Positions 12,822 to 28,563 are shown, counted from the first letter of the stretch. The stretch is 64,000 nt of DNA from Diploscapter coronatus (GCA_964036155.1 OZ038423.1:31945249-32009248); one strand, 5' to 3'. Notes: generated from the sequence alone by a model not told the origin. Program-made: numbers and translations.

Positions 12822-14207
12822 TTTTTGCAGTAAAGTCACGACTCTGAAAATTTAGAAACCTAGACTCCCTATACAATTCAGTGGTTCGTCATGGCGCATG
12901 CGATTTGTAAAATTCATCAGAGCGTGCAGGCCAAAGAACGACTAGCGAATTTTACAAACGGCGGACATTATGAAGTGCCAAATTATACAGAAGGCCAAAA
13001 AATGAGTCGATTGGGGAAAATTTTGAAAGTTGAAAATGCACAATTCGGAATCGAAAGTCGATAAGGAAAATTTGGAAAACGCACGAGAAGAGAAAATAGA
13101 ATCGAAAGCGACGAAAAAAGAAAATGTCGTGCATTTTCACATTTTAGTCGATCAAAATTGTTGTTTTGGTTTGTGTGCGCGGGAGGCGTAATTTCTGCAG
13201 CCTTTCTGCATTGCAACACTCATTTTTTGAACGAGCTTGAAAATCTTATCGCTTGAAAAAAGTGGGGGGAAAAGGGGAAGAAGATAGGTCCTGGACAGCT
13301 TTTTTGCGAAACTTCTCACAAATCCATTAATTTAAAAAGATTCTCAGAATTGTGCAAGTGAATCTAAAGTGGAACTAGAGCAACAAAAAGCGTTAGAAAT
13401 ATGCTCGTGGCAACTAAACCATCCAGTTTCTAAAAACATCGATAACAAAGAATAAGAAGACACGCGGATTTTTATCCTCAATTGAATACAATACACGAAA
13501 AATATTCATCAGGTTTCAACATTTTTACAGAGATTCGTAATGAATGGCCCGTTGTACCAAAATAATGCCTGAGAAATGACCAAAAAATCCAACCCGATAG
13601 CAGTGATAATAGTTTCAGACAGAGCAAAGAAAGTCCAATGGGAAGTAGATACAGCGATGTTACTCATCGTCAGAAAATGATAAGATAAAATTCGATTTTC
13701 AAAAGTTTTTCCTAAAATCTAATTTTATCCTATCACCTCTTCAAAATAAAGTAATTATTTGAATGAAAGCCTAGCAATAGGTGTTTCAATTCTAGAAGAA
13801 AAAAGGTTAGCGAAAAGATATTCAAGTTTACGTGATTTGACAATTTGGAAGGGTAGTTGCATCGTATCATCATAGCAGATGAAGTAGAATTGGGTGTGAT
13901 AGAGAGGAAGACCTAATTTTCCCTAACTACAGTTCCGTATTCAAATATTGCAACTACAATTCCAGTTTGCCACATGGCCAAACCTAGACAGATCAGCTAG
14001 AATGAGAAATTTTAGGAGATTTAGGAGGGGTATGAAATACAAATTTCCCTATAGAAATGTGATACATAAGGGGGTACGCAATAAGAATCTTACGGGACAT
14101 TTGGGCCTAAGAGGGTACCATACGGAGATTTAGGTTTGAGCTCTGCCTAGGTCTGTCATAAGTCTTCAAAATAGCCTCAATTTACACGATTTCATAATTT
14201 GATCATT
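12822..14207. other. Intergenic region between NMT and the coiled-coil gene
   Basis: No coding signal. The region immediately 5' of NMT (12840-13250) is the likely promoter and 5' leader. The part next to the coiled-coil stop contains the dispersed CTAGGTCTG-ended repeat at 13978-14155. Confidence 0.5.
13978..14155. repeat. Family C element (ends CAAACCTAGACAG..CTGCCTAGGTCTG)
   Basis: About 180 bp with short terminal inverted repeats. The internal stretch CCCTATAGAAATGTGATACA..GGGGGTACGCAA matches the same-orientation copy at 17520-17696 (CTATAGAAGGTTGGTACATA..GGGGTACGCAA). It lies just downstream of the coiled-coil gene's stop codon. Confidence 0.7.
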
Positions 14208-17200
14208 TTAGGTCAGCCTGTTGTCCCTTGCAGAGAGAACGACTCTGCGATTCGGGGTAGTGGGAACGGAATTCGTGGCCGCCGCTGGAGTTCCATTGTG
14301 GGAGGATCCATCGAAAGTGAAGTCCAAATCCTTGTCCTTGGCTGAGGGAGAAATTAGCAGGTACTGAAATGAAGAAAACCTTCACCTTTCCAAAATAAAA
14401 AAGATGAGATTTGCCAACCTTCTGCTCGAATTCATTGATCATCTGTCCGAATTCCCTCTGCACGTCATCATGCAGAAGCGCGCCGACCTTCTTGCTGATC
14501 GTGTGCTTCATAAAGCGGATCAGAGACTGCAAAATATCAATTCATTCGTTTTTCGTGACTAATTTTCTTCCAAAATTTTGAAAAGAATTCATTCTTTCCA
14601 AATTATTGCTTCACTTTTTTTAAAATTATTTTAAGATGAACATACTTTTAAAAAATTTCAATGAATTTAGACGATTTGAATTGTTTGCCACCTCACCATG
14701 TCCTACGAATTAGCTATGGGAGAAAAGAATCTCTACTCTTGCGCACCATAAAATGAAGTGGCAGATTGGTGAAAAATGGCAATTCCAAAAATTTAAGCAT
14801 TTTTCTTACTTCTCGGTTTTTGTTGCCTTGTCTGAGTCTCTGCACGACATCCTTGAGTGCCTCGTTGTTCTGCAAGGTCTGTTCGAAGTCGGCCTTCAAC
14901 CTGTCGTATTTCCTCTGCAATTCATCCAAAGAAAGACGCATTTGCTCAGCGTGGGCCGCTGGAAATAAGTTCATTTCATTTTCATCATAAATTAGAAGTT
15001 TGTAAGCACGTTTTTTCTTATTTTGCATTCTTCTTCTTATCATCCTTTCTCATAAATTTAAGGAATTTCATTTTAGCCGACTTCTCAAAACTTGATCCGC
15101 AGAAAAATAGCACATCGCTTCGAGAGGGAAAAAGATGACATTCCCTCTTCTTCTCTCAATGCGTCGCTATTTTCTGCAGGTTTTTGCAAGTCGTGTTTTG
15201 AAGAGTCTGTTTTCTTAGAATAGTTATCGTACCTCTGCCAGCCATGCTATCTAATTCCCGCTTCAAAGCCCTGTTCTCATCCATCTTGAGTGCGATCTCC
15301 GTCTGGAATGCCTTCAGTTCCTGTTTCATCTGCTTATTCGTCTGAGCGCTCTGGTCGAGTTTTCTCTGTACTGCATCTAAAATAATTACTTTTCAAATTC
15401 AATCTTAACTTTAATTCGTAAATTTTCAGGCTTTCTTATTTAATTTGTGGTCTCTTGTACTTTTACCCCTATCCTTTTGTAGTTTTACCCCGTTTTTTGC
15501 TTCTTTCCCGTTATTTTCCAGAAAAGAGGGTTAACTTCCACAGAAGGGCAAGAGTAGCTAGGGGTAAAAAGCCCAATAGGCCGAATTTGTGTACCTGTTC
15601 GTTCTCTCTCTTCTTCAGCGACTTTGCTCAGTCTCTCCTTCCACTGCTTTGCATCGTCATTGAATTGGACTTTCACATCGGACCAGAATCGGGAGGCCTA
15701 GAAAATTGTATTTTTCGAACAAAAAATGCCGAATTTAAGGGTTTTATTTACAAAAATATAATTTTTAGCTGTTGATAGAAAAGAAATAACTCACAGCAGC
15801 CGCAACGGCCTCGTTTCCATTCCTGACGTGCTGCAGAAGGTCGACCAGCAAATTGATCAACTTGTCTGGCAGACCAATGCGAGGGTCGTAGGTTTTGAAC
15901 TGCAAAAGAAGCATTTTTTACTTGAAAATTCATTTTATGACAAATTAGCTCAAGAATAATTTTCTATTCAATCAATTTCTATTCTTTCTGACTCTATAAT
16001 TTATCTTTGAAACCCCATATTCTAATTTCTAGCCAACTACTACATGACGGGCCCTTTCTCTTCCTACACTATTTCGTCCTACTCTAGCCTCCTCTTCCTA
16101 TCTCTAACTATATAGGAGCCGTCATATAGATTTAGTTGTAAGATTTTCAAAACAAAATTACCCGTTTGTACGAGTGAATGGAGAGAATGAGTTCATCAAC
16201 CCGGTCCACAGCCTTTCTCCACTCGATGTGCGAATAGTCGATGGAAGAATCTGGACGAGTGGAAGACGGTCGAGGGGAAATCGAGACAGAAGGAGGAGGG
16301 AGGGCGTCGGTTTCTGAAAAAAACAATTTAGACTGGATAGGGGAAACTTAATTTTAATATTCCATGATGAGGAAATATCAATAAAGGAAGAGAAAATCGA
16401 GTTATTTCTTATTTTAATTTTGAAATGTCACAATTGAATGAAATTTTAGAAGTTAAAAGTCATAGAATCCTTACCTGTGGCTATATCCTTTGTTTCAGGC
16501 TTCTCCCTTTCGATCACCTTTTCGATGATTTTCTCCTGGACAGGAACCTGCGTATTTTTGAGCCATTCGACCGTCGTCCTGATGGGGTCGTGACTTGAGG
16601 CCAACGAGTCGAGTTGCAGCTGAATGCTCGCGGGAATCAGATCCCAGAACTGGGACGACGACTTGCCGTCGAAAGAAAGGAATTTTCCTGAAATTTCAAA
16701 ATATTAGGAACTTTTTTTACAAAAAATAAGTTCGAGAGCAAATGTGGCAGTTTTTTAAAAATATTCCAACAAGTTTTAGATGAGAATACTTTCATGAGAA
16801 AAAGGCATAATAAATTTACTAAAATTAAAATCAATAAAAAATAGAAAAAATGAATTTACCTGGATAAGCCTCCAATTCTGTGACCCGATCGAACAGGACC
16901 TGTTTTTCAGCAGTCAGTGCGGCAATTTCCGTCTGATACTGCAATTCTGCATCCCTCTTGAAGGTCATGAACTCCTCTTCCAAATGCAGTAGATTTTGTT
17001 GAAGTTGGACGGCTCTTTCTTCAGATTGTTTCTGAAAGTTTTTGGCTGAGAGTACCTTTGTTTCAAAGCGAGAGGAAGGCGAAATAACATTAGGGAGAGA
17101 AAGAAAAAGAAAGAGCGTTTGGAACAAAAGTACTAGCACTCAAAGTTTCTCATTTTTAAGCATTTTTGTTAATTTCATGAAATTTTAAAATCAAAACAAT

Positions 17201-20200
17201 CGCACCTTCTCTTCCATAGCAGCTTTGGCTTTGTCTTCCGTGTACAGTCTTGCCTCTTCCAATTCATTCAGCTGCGTTCTCAACGAATCCCCAAATGACT
17301 GCATTTCTTGGACTTGTCTGGTAGCTGCTTCGACCTACAAATTTCAATTTTATCATAATTTTCTTCAAATTGGAAACAGACTTCGCAAAGCTCGATCCGC
17401 AGAAAAAATAGCATATCATATTGAGAGAGAAAAAAAACATGTCGTCTTTTTCTCTCTTGAAAAGGTGCGCTATTTTTGCGGGTCGTGCTTTGAGAAGTCT
17501 GATTGGAAAATTTCGAAATATCCTCAGGCCTAGGCAGCCCTTCAGCCAGAGCAAAAAACTAGGGGAGTGGGTACTTAAATCAAAATTTTTCTATAGAAGG
17601 TTGGTACATAGAGGGGTACGCAACATGATTTTGAAAGGAAATTTTTGACGTAATCAGGATATGCACGGGAGATCTGGCTAAGCGTTACTTAGGTCTGAAT
17701 ATTCTTCTATTCTTTGCATTTTTAACTGAAAAAATACAAATTAGAAGGTAGTAAATTATTCGACCTGCTCAATGAGTCTGTCATTCTCCTCTCTCCACTT
17801 GTCAGTTTCCGCATTCTGCTGAAGACGATCCAGTTTGTACTTCCTGAGCGACTCGATTTCCTCCAAATGGCGAGTTCGTTCATTTTGGAGGCTGCCCAGC
17901 TCCAGGAGGGTTTGTTGTTTCTGAAAGTTGTCTCATAAATTCAAATTATTTTTTTAAAATCAAAGATTCAATTTTTCGAAAGAAAATGTCATGATTTCAA
18001 ATTTTAAAGAAAGAACTTCGGAATGTTCAGATTAAATACCTTTAACTTGGGACCTAAAACTTGTAAAATTCAAGTTCATTTCCGATTTGACAAAAATGCT
18101 CACCTCGGCTTCAAGCGCAGCAATTTTCTCCTTGCCGTTTTGTGAGACTGCTTTCTCGTTCTGCAGTTGCAGGACCTGTTTGCGCGTGCTCTCCAACTGC
18201 TGGCTGAGCTCCATTTCTCGTCGGCCCAAATCCATCTCCTTTCGATTCTGATCCAGGGACTGCTCGATCAGCGTGTCTTTCAGCTGTTCGGTTTCCTGAA
18301 AAAAACAAGAATTTTCAATTTAGTTTTACAAATATTTTTCCCCTTTTTAGATTATAGACAATTCAAATTTCGTAGTTATTTTTCTTCAAAAAATTCTCAT
18401 CTCTGATTCATTTTTCTGTATTGAAGAGCCCAATATCCGGGAAGTCGAAAATGGAGAGAGAAAGAATGCATTTTAGGCCTGTATCTCTCGATCCCGCGTG
18501 CGCCACGCAACATCTCCCAGATTAAAGGCCAAATAATATATCCCGAATGATACCTGCAACTTGGCCTGCAATCTCTTGATGTGCTTATCTTGCTCTTCTT
18601 TTTCTTCGGCCAAAATCCTCTTTTCTTCCTGCAGCTCCTGCATCTGTTCGCTCAGCATTCCGATCTTCATCCCGAATTCCGACTGTAGTTCTACCAGTCG
18701 GAAATTCTCGTTCGTCGACTCTTCATTGGTCGTTTCCAGCCTCCTTCTTTCTTCTTCCAACTCGGAAATTCTCGAATCGGTTCGCTTCAAGTCTTCTCTC
18801 AGGGCATTCAGGGTTTCCTAAAGTATTCAGAATTCAATTTAATTTCATTGAAGACTCAGAAAATACTCATTCAATCGAGTAAAATCTTTGAAACTTTCTA
18901 GAAAACAAGTAAAAGTTGTGCATGCGACGACGCTTAACGAGACTAGAAGATTCACCGTGAAATTCTGCTATAACTTGCCCCAAACCCAAAATGTTCACTA
19001 ACCTCATTTTTGCTGTTGATCCCGTTGACTTCTTCTCTCCACTTCCTTTCCAACTCCTGCATTTCCTTCTTCAAAGTCGTCTTTTCCTCATTCAATTCTG
19101 CACACTTTGCTTCAGATTTTCTCAGGTCTTCTCTCAGCGCGTTCAGAGTGTCCTGGAATCCGAAAATTCAAAAATCCCCAAAGTCGAAGTGTCTCAAACC
19201 TCGTTCTTGTGAGCCTCTTCTCTCCATCTCCTTTCGATGTCCTCCTTTTCCCTTGTCGCGACAGTCAGTTCCACCTCCAATTCAGTCGATTTCTTTTCAG
19301 CTTTCGTCAAGTTTTCTCTCAAAGTGTTTAGGATCTCCTGAAAACACTATTTAACTTCGATTCAAAATAACTAGAGTCTAATTTTCAATTCAGGGTAAGA
19401 CAGTTTTGAATTTCAAATTTTTAGTCTCGTATTTTTTGCTCCTAAGTTGTCCTTACCCTCTTGTAGGTTTTACCTCATTTTATGAGAAATAGCAAGAGGC
19501 AGAGAAGAAAAGTGGTAGAAACCATAAGAGGCCGAATGTTTGAACTTTAAATTTTGTCAGATCTAGTTTCATTCCTCGCTTACCTCATTTTTACCTTGGA
19601 CTCCATTAACCTCCTCTCTCCATCTCCTTTCCAATTCTTCCTTCTCCACCCTCAGAACCGTCATTGCGCCCATCAATTCAGTCGTCCTCGTCTCTGCTCT
19701 TATCAAATCTTCCCTCAGCGCGTTCCGAGTTTCCTGGAACCAAACAATTCATCATTTTTATTCCTTTTATTAAAATTACCTCATTTTTCAAATTGAGCCT
19801 ATTAGCCTCGTCCCTCCACTTCTTTTCGAGTTTTTCCCTCTCTTTCGCCAAAGCTGCCATTTCTTCTTCCAAAGTTGCCGACTTGGTTTCAGCCCTTTTC
19901 AGGTCTTCTCTCAGAGTGTTCAGGATCGTCTTAAATCAAATAAAACTTAAAAACCATCTTGAAAAAGGGCGAAATTTGCATTTTATCTAATTCCTATTCA
20001 TCAGAATCATGGCGTTTTTAAAACAACAGAAATGACAGCATGATGTAACCCATCTTTTCCACATTGATCGTCTTGCTTTACCCCTTCCAATATCTCTAAC
20101 TATAGATCGAATTCACACGTCATCTCGTTATTTCAAGGTCCTCCTATATCTAGACGAATGTGATAGACAGACGGTCTTTTTTCTTTTCCCTAAATTTTCT

Positions 20201-20972
20201 ACCCAAAACTACCCTAATATCCGTCTGCAAATACAGGTAGCCTTATTTCAAAATGCTCAAAATTAACCTGATTGGTGGAATTGAGTCCGCTGACTTCTTC
20301 TGCCCATCTTCCTTCGAGTTCTTCCTTTTCCTTGACCAGGGCCAGCATTTCCGCCTCCAGCTGTTTGACTCGAAGTTGGAGCTTCTCGATGTGCGGCTTC
20401 GCGTCGTCCACCTGCACCTGCACCGAGACATCAACCGAGGGAATTTTGGGGATTTTCTGAAATTTTTAGTTTAAAAAATTTATGTCATTTTTGGCCAAAT
20501 CTCTAGAACTTAATAATTTCATTGAAATTAATTTTTTTTAATATATTTACCGGCACATTCTGGAAGACGTTCTGAGGCAGTTCTGCTTGGGATGCATTGC
20601 CTGGCTCCTGAATTTAAAAATAATGAAATGAAATTAATTTTGAAATAAAGAAATAATTATAATTAGTTTTAAAATAATGAATATCAAAATGAAAAATACT
20701 TGTTCCTGCCAACTCTGAGCGGTCGCGTCGAGCCGAGACCGACTCCTGCTCTCCTCGACGGCTCCACTGCTCAGTGCGATGATTTCTCTGGCAGCATCTG
20801 AACCATTTCATTAGCTTTCAAGATTTTTTTCCTTCAATTTTTTTTACAACTTCTTCTTTCTTGAAAAAAGTTTAATTTTCAAGATATTTATCTTTTAGAA
20901 AACAAAAATTGTACCTGTCGCAACTTTCTTCTTCCCATTCGAGCCATTGCCTCGTCGGCTGTCGACAGGCAT
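14208..20972 (-). CDS. Long coiled-coil protein with tandemly duplicated exon modules
   Basis: I do not recognise the orthologue. The frame runs from ATG at 20972 (MPVDSRRGNG) through roughly 20 exons to TAA at 14208. Much of it is heptad-rich coiled coil (Glu, Lys, Leu, Arg, Gln). A basic, Ser-rich N-terminus (about 75 aa) precedes the coil. Five consecutive exons (about 19930-19780, 19735-19581, 19339-19199, 19152-19000, 18820-18555) each start with a variant of xTLNALREDL, and the first four end in a variant of RRWREEVNG..KNE. The tail ends SPSAKDKDLDFTFDGS..TTPNRRVVLSARDNRLT and is non-coil. Long coiled coils of this type serve as golgins, centrosomal or cortical scaffolds, but nothing here decides which. 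The 3' splice site TTTTTTCAG lies about 10 nt before the ATG. Introns carry family A (15078-15207, 17378-17501), family C and AGTACTC-type repeats. Confidence 0.8.
15078..15207. repeat. Family A hairpin element, copy 3
   Basis: GACTTCTCAAAACTTGATCC at the left is inverted at the right as AAGTCGTGTTTTGAAGAGTC. It lies in an intron of the coiled-coil gene. Confidence 0.8.
16035..16130. repeat. Family D hairpin (TGACGG..CCGTCA with TATCTCTAACTATA)
   Basis: CTACATGACGGGCCC and GGAGCCGTCATATAG are inverted ends. The internal TATCTCTAACTATA string recurs near 20085-20103 and, in reverse complement, near 26770-26786. It lies in an intron of the coiled-coil gene. Confidence 0.6.
17045..17140. repeat. 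Family E (AGTACTC-type) element at an exon edge
   Basis: GAGAGTACCTTTGTTTCAAA and GTTTGGAACAAAAGTACTAGCACTC form inverted ends. The central AGCGAGAG and AAGAAAGAGCG match the reverse complement of the 32540-32695 copy. It abuts the 5' end of a coiled-coil exon (about 17030). Confidence 0.6.
17378..17501. repeat. Family A hairpin element, copy 4
   Basis: AGACTTCGCAAAGCTCGATC on the left pairs with the right end GGGTCGTGCTTTGAGAAGTCT. The stem flanks GAGAGAGAAAAAAAAC and CTTTTTCTCTC. It lies in a coiled-coil gene intron, directly beside a family C copy. Confidence 0.85.
17520..17696. repeat. Family C element, second copy
   Basis: It starts CAGGCCTAGGCAG and ends GCGTTACTTAGGTCTGA, in the same orientation as the copy at 13978-14155, with the shared core TACATAGAGGGGTACGCAA. 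It is intronic. Confidence 0.7.
18437..18510. repeat. Family F fragment (CCGGGAAGTCGAAAATG type)
   Basis: TCCGGGAAGTCGAAAATGGA.. followed by CATTTTAGGCCTGTATCTCT matches the centre of the hairpin at 51742-51897 (CTGGGAGGTCGAAAATGAGG, GATTTTAGGCCCGTCTCTCC). It lies in a coiled-coil intron about 33 kb from its relative. Confidence 0.65.
20030..20238. repeat. Adjacent family D and family B remnants
   Basis: Positions 20030-20125 hold an inverted repeat of AATGACAGCATGATG with CACGTCATCTCGTTATT, including ATCTCTAACTATAGATC. Positions 20160-20238 match the right part of the 10971-11083 repeat (AGACAGACGGTCTTTTTTC, CCGTCTGCAAATACAG). Both lie in the same intron. Confidence 0.6.
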
Positions 20973-22134
20973 TTAAAATACTGAAAAAATTAAAAATGCA
21001 ATTTTTAAAATCGAATTACGAAACGCAATCAGATTCACGAGTTTCGAAACATGGTGAGGCAAGCAGGAGGAAGAGAAGGAGCGCAATGGCATGGCAATTA
21101 TTTTTGAGTTAGAGAAAATAGGGCAGAGAAAAAATGCGAGAAAAAGGAAAAAAGGGCGGAAAATGCAATGCATGAAAACGACGCTATAAAGAAGAAGAAA
21201 AAGAAAGGAAGTTAGAACGAAAAATTGACAAAAATGATGAACAAGCGTGAAAAAATACAAGTATGAGCTTTTCAAGAAAAATGTTGAATGCATAGAAATA
21301 GTGTGAAAAGAGATAGAGAAAAAGATGAGTTTTTGAAGAAAGACAGAAGGAATAGAGAAAGTGAAAAGAAAAAAGACAGAAGAAACAGGAGAAATAAAAA
21401 AAAGCGACTGCATTTCAAATAGACTGATGCGGGGCTGCAAGAACCGCCCTCTCAAATTTCAAGGGAAAAATCGAAAATACCTCTTCACTGATCCAGTGGA
21501 TCATTGAAATTCGCATTTTTATTTCGAAACAATTTCAACAAAAAAAAGAAAATCAACAATTTTGATGAACCCTATTTGGAAGTCGAAATTTCGTAACTTC
21601 AATAAAATAGGTCAAACTTTTCTTTAAGGATTATTCTCAAGTTACAAGATTCCGAATTTCCCAATTCGATATCGAATTTTGAACATCCTAACAACTAAAC
21701 AATATTCCTAACAAAATGAAAGAAAATTTTTAATGGAGAACTAAACAACTCAAGAAAATAGAGATCTGAAGGAATAAAATCCTTGAGTAGCTTTGAAGCC
21801 TCGAGCCATGCGAAGTATGGCGAGGGATGGTTGGGAAAACGATTCTTTTTTCACCTTATTTCGCATGGCTTAAGGTTTCCAAGTTGCTGTGAAAAAAGTA
21901 TTTTTCGTCTCATCTATTCCAATTGTTTGAAGGTTCGAGATTTTCAAATAGGACAATTTTGAAATTTGAAAGGACTTAGAAATGACGGGATGACGTGAGG
22001 ACGTCGCATATATTTAGAGATAGGGAAGGAGATGAAAGCAAAGAGAAATATAATGAGAAAAGATGGGTTTGTCATTCCGTCATCTCGTCATTTCTCAGTC
22101 GCCCGAATAGATAATTTCTTGATTCACAGAAAAT
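20973..22134. other. Intergenic region with two hairpins
   Basis: No coding signal. The long minus-strand open frame at 20973-21455 is hydrophobic, low-complexity and lies over the likely promoter and leader of the coiled-coil gene. A hairpin at 21794-21879 pairs CTCGAGCCATGCGAA with TTCGCATGGCTTAAGG. A family D hairpin spans 21980-22100. Confidence 0.55.
21980..22100. repeat. Family D hairpin
   Basis: AGAAATGACGGGATGACGTG at the left is inverted at the right as TTCCGTCATCTCGTCATTTCT. The loop is purine-rich and contains TTAGAGATAGG. It ends about 35 bp before the helicase stop codon. Confidence 0.75.
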
Positions 22135-25529
<3,395 letters not shown>

Positions 25530-26027
25530 TTTCTGGGGCCTGGAAATTAGAAAATTCATCAAAGTCGCGACCCAGGAAAATACAACTGAAAAAGACGCGA
25601 TAAATTGAAAACGAAGGATTGAAACTTGGAAAAATCATGAATTTTGGGCTATTTTTGACGTATAGCATCTGAATTTTTGCTGAAAGCAGGGAAATTAGGG
25701 CAAACCAAGAAATTGGCATAAATTGCATCAGAAAGTCAAAACGGGAAAATGAACACGAACACTGAGCGCGAATTGCAAATAGACGAAGTGGGCGTGGCAT
25801 TTTCATTCATTACTGGGCGACGTGTTGAATTTCTTGAATTTGCACTTCAAAATTGATTATTTTGGAAAACTCATTTATTTCATTCGTCGTGTATTTGGAA
25901 AGGTCACACATTTTCAGAGTAAATTTCTGAAAATAGAATAAAAAACACTTTCCAAATTTCTTGTCATTGAACTTCGTGAATTTTGCTTGAAGCTTCATCT
26001 TCAAATTGTATTTTTCCAGGTATCAAA
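25530..26027. promoter_or_regulatory. Divergent promoter region, helicase / TMED2
   Basis: The 498 bp between the helicase ATG (minus, 25529) and the sel-9 ATG (plus, 26028) must hold the start signals for both genes. Strong 3' splice sites face outward on both sides (CAG just before each ATG), so each transcript is probably trans-spliced or has a short upstream exon. I see no clear TATA element. Confidence 0.5.
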
Positions 26028-27386
26028 ATGCAGTGGCTGCTAGCTCTGTTGTGTCTGTTCGTGCACTCGTCTGCCTACCTGATTCACATCGACGCTAACG
26101 ACGAGCAGTGCTTTTTCGATCGAGTTCCTTCTGGTGGGAAGATTTTTCCGATTTTTCTTTTAGTTTTCATTTTTTTCAGGAACCAAAATCGGAGTGATGT
26201 TCGAGGTGGCTGAGGGCGGGTTTTTGGACATTGATGTCAAGGTAAAAATACATTTTCTTTAAATTATTTTTATCCAACAAATTTGAACTTCAAGTCATAC
26301 AAAATTGAAAAATGACTTTTCTACATCATTTCGTTGATTTGAAATGCAAAATATTCTTCAAATTTGCTTGTAAATGTTTAGATCGTGGGTCCCGACAACA
26401 CGCCGATCGTGAACGCGGAGCGCGAATCGTCTGGAAAATACTCGTTCGCCGCGCACATGGACGGCATCTACACCTACTGCTTCGGCAACAGAATGAGCAC
26501 CATGACGCCTAAGGTTGGGAGAAAATCAGTAATCAGTAATTCGAGAATTACTGGAAAAAATCACTTTTCTCTTTTCAATTGAAATCTTATCCCTTGAAAA
26601 TTTAGGCCGTTATGTTCACTGTTGAAATCACGCCTCCCCACGCCCAGCAGCAACAGCCCGGGGCTGGGGGAAATCAGGATGCTGGTAAAGAAGTTTTTCA
26701 TAATTTTTTTAAAAGGAAGATTATCTCAAATTTAAAAAAAGAAAAAATATCGGTATTTACTATATGACGAGATCTATAGTTAGAGATAGAGGATGAAAGT
26801 AAGGTAGGACGAAAGTGGGAAAACAGGTGACCGTTATCTCGTCAAATAACAATTGCCATTTTTATCCATTCCTAAGGATATAATGAACTTTCTTTCGAAG
26901 AGATAATAGTGAAATTCAAAAATAAGTGAGTTCAGCCGACGGCCAGAAATTGGAGGAGATGGTTCGCGACCTGTCCGCCCAACTCACCAATGTCAAGCAC
27001 GAGCAGGAGTACATGGAAGTCCGAGAGAGGGTCCACAGAAGCAGTAAGTTTCGATTTTCATTGAACTTCTTGAAAATTAAAGAATATCTAAATAGCATGG
27101 CATAAAAATAGTGTCACAATGCAAGAGACTCGTGACGTAATTTAAAGATTTCGTATTTACTCTGATAAAAGCCTCCTTCAGTGTATAAAGAATAAAAGTT
27201 CGAGGGGCTTCTAGTTGAAAACTCAACTATTTCTTCACTAACCTTATTTTTCAATTTTCAGTCAATGAAAACACGAACTCCCGTGTGGTGTTGTGGGCAG
27301 CGTTCGAGGCGATGGTGCTGATTTCGATGACGGTCGGGCAGATCTGGTACTTGAAGCGATTCTTCGAGATCCGAACCGTTGTCTAG
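26028..27386 (+). CDS. sel-9: p24-family cargo receptor TMED2 (emp24)
   Basis: Type I membrane p24 protein of COPI/COPII vesicles. It cycles between ER and Golgi and helps sort GPI-anchored and other cargo; in C. elegans sel-9 limits transport of mutant LIN-12/GLP-1. Six exons: 26028-26133, 26180-26241, 26382-26513, 26606-26684, 26936-27043 and 27262-27386. They total 204 codons (203 aa), the family's normal length. Visible parts: signal peptide [21 protein letters not shown] domain with [11 protein letters not shown] and the paired Cys of GIYTYCFGN, a Gln/Gly-rich linker, a coiled coil around [19 protein letters not shown], a membrane span [20 protein letters not shown], and the cytosolic tail [11 protein letters not shown] with the FF export signal. 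A TTTTTCCAG acceptor ends 8 nt before the ATG, supporting this start. Confidence 0.98.
26755..26850. repeat. Family D hairpin in a TMED2 intron
   Basis: TATATGACGAGATCTATAG is inverted as GTTATCTCGTCAAATAAC. It contains AGTTAGAGATAGAGG, the reverse complement of the string seen in the 16035 and 20030 copies. Confidence 0.65.
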
Positions 27387-28563
27387 TCTCCTTTTTCGGT
27401 AAAATGACATATTCGAATATTTCAAAGGAAAATCATTAGGACCTTTTGTAATGCGCACACCAATTTGTATTCCACACCTACTTTTTGAAGATAGAGTAGG
27501 GGAAGGAGATAGAGAAAAAGAAAAAAAAAAGTAGGTATGGATGTGAAATACAGAAGGCCAATGATTAGGGAGAATAATTTCTCCCTTGAAATATAGAAAT
27601 GTCATGTCCAAATGAAAACTCCTCTTCCATTTCCATTATCCCCATCTCCTCCTATAGCAATAGGGCTCAAAAGCTTGACATCAGCTTTGTGAAATTAAAC
27701 AAAAAACGAAATTTTTCCGTGGTATTTTCAATTTTTTTCCACAACTCGGCCTAAAATACAACAACTCGCAATTCTTTCTACAAAACCTCACTTTTCATGG
27801 ATTTTCAAGAGAATTTAGAAAAGTGATTATATTTGTTATATCGTTACATACAAAATAGTAGGGAGTTGATAGGGCAAAAGCTCTTTTCCCACACTATTTC
27901 GTGTGTAGTGCGATGTAACGAGTGTAATCACTTTTCCAGGTTGCCGATTTCCAACGTCCATTTTTTGTTTTATGCTGTTGCCCATCGCAAAGACGGTTAT
28001 CTGCCTTTTATCTTTTTTTTTATTTATTTGTGTCAATGTATTTTCTTGGGTATTTTTCACTGCGATTTCTAATTTTATTGCAGAAATCTTTTTTTTTCGT
28101 TTCCAAAATCATGTTGTGATATCTAATTTTGTTGATTTCTGAGATGATTAATGAGTAGATTTTAGCTAAACTATTCTTCTTTTTTATCGAATGAAGGTAT
28201 ATTTTGAACAAATTTTTTAAAGTATAGTAAAACCCGATAAATTTATTCGTTTGTAATCATGAGGTTATCAATTCTTTTCTGCCTTTTACTTGCAGGGAAT
28301 CGATGCATAAATATTTTTACAGTATACAAAGTTTTTACGGTACACAGTTTTGTGCAGCTCTTTGTAAAAATCTCACTTTCTAGCTTCTACATATTCCCTA
28401 AATAAAATAACGATTTTTACAGAAAAATTGGATATTTTACAAAGAGCTACCATTCCTTGGCTAAACATTTTGGGTCTTTGGCGATTTGTAACAAAGTTTA
28501 AAGGGGATTCCCGTACATTTTTTTTACAAATCGACCCAGACCCGAAAATTCCTTCGTTTTAAT
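27387..28563. other. Convergent 3' intergenic region (TMED2 / ACDH-11)
   Basis: No coding signal. A hairpin at 27430-27567 pairs AATCATTAGGACCTTTTGTA and ACACCTACTTTTT with AAAAAGTAGGTATGG and CAGAAGGCCAATGATT. Positions 28300-28540 hold repeated TTTTTACA/TTTGTAA motifs (TTTTTACAGTATACAAAG, CTCTTTGTAAAAATC, TTTTACAAAGAGCTA) that could fold. It probably carries both 3' UTRs. Confidence 0.5.

Noticed and set aside
20973..21455. 160-codon hydrophobic minus-strand frame
   Set aside because: It is Phe/Leu/Ser low-complexity from a purine-rich + strand, lies over the coiled-coil gene's 5' flank and has no recognisable motif or splice partner.
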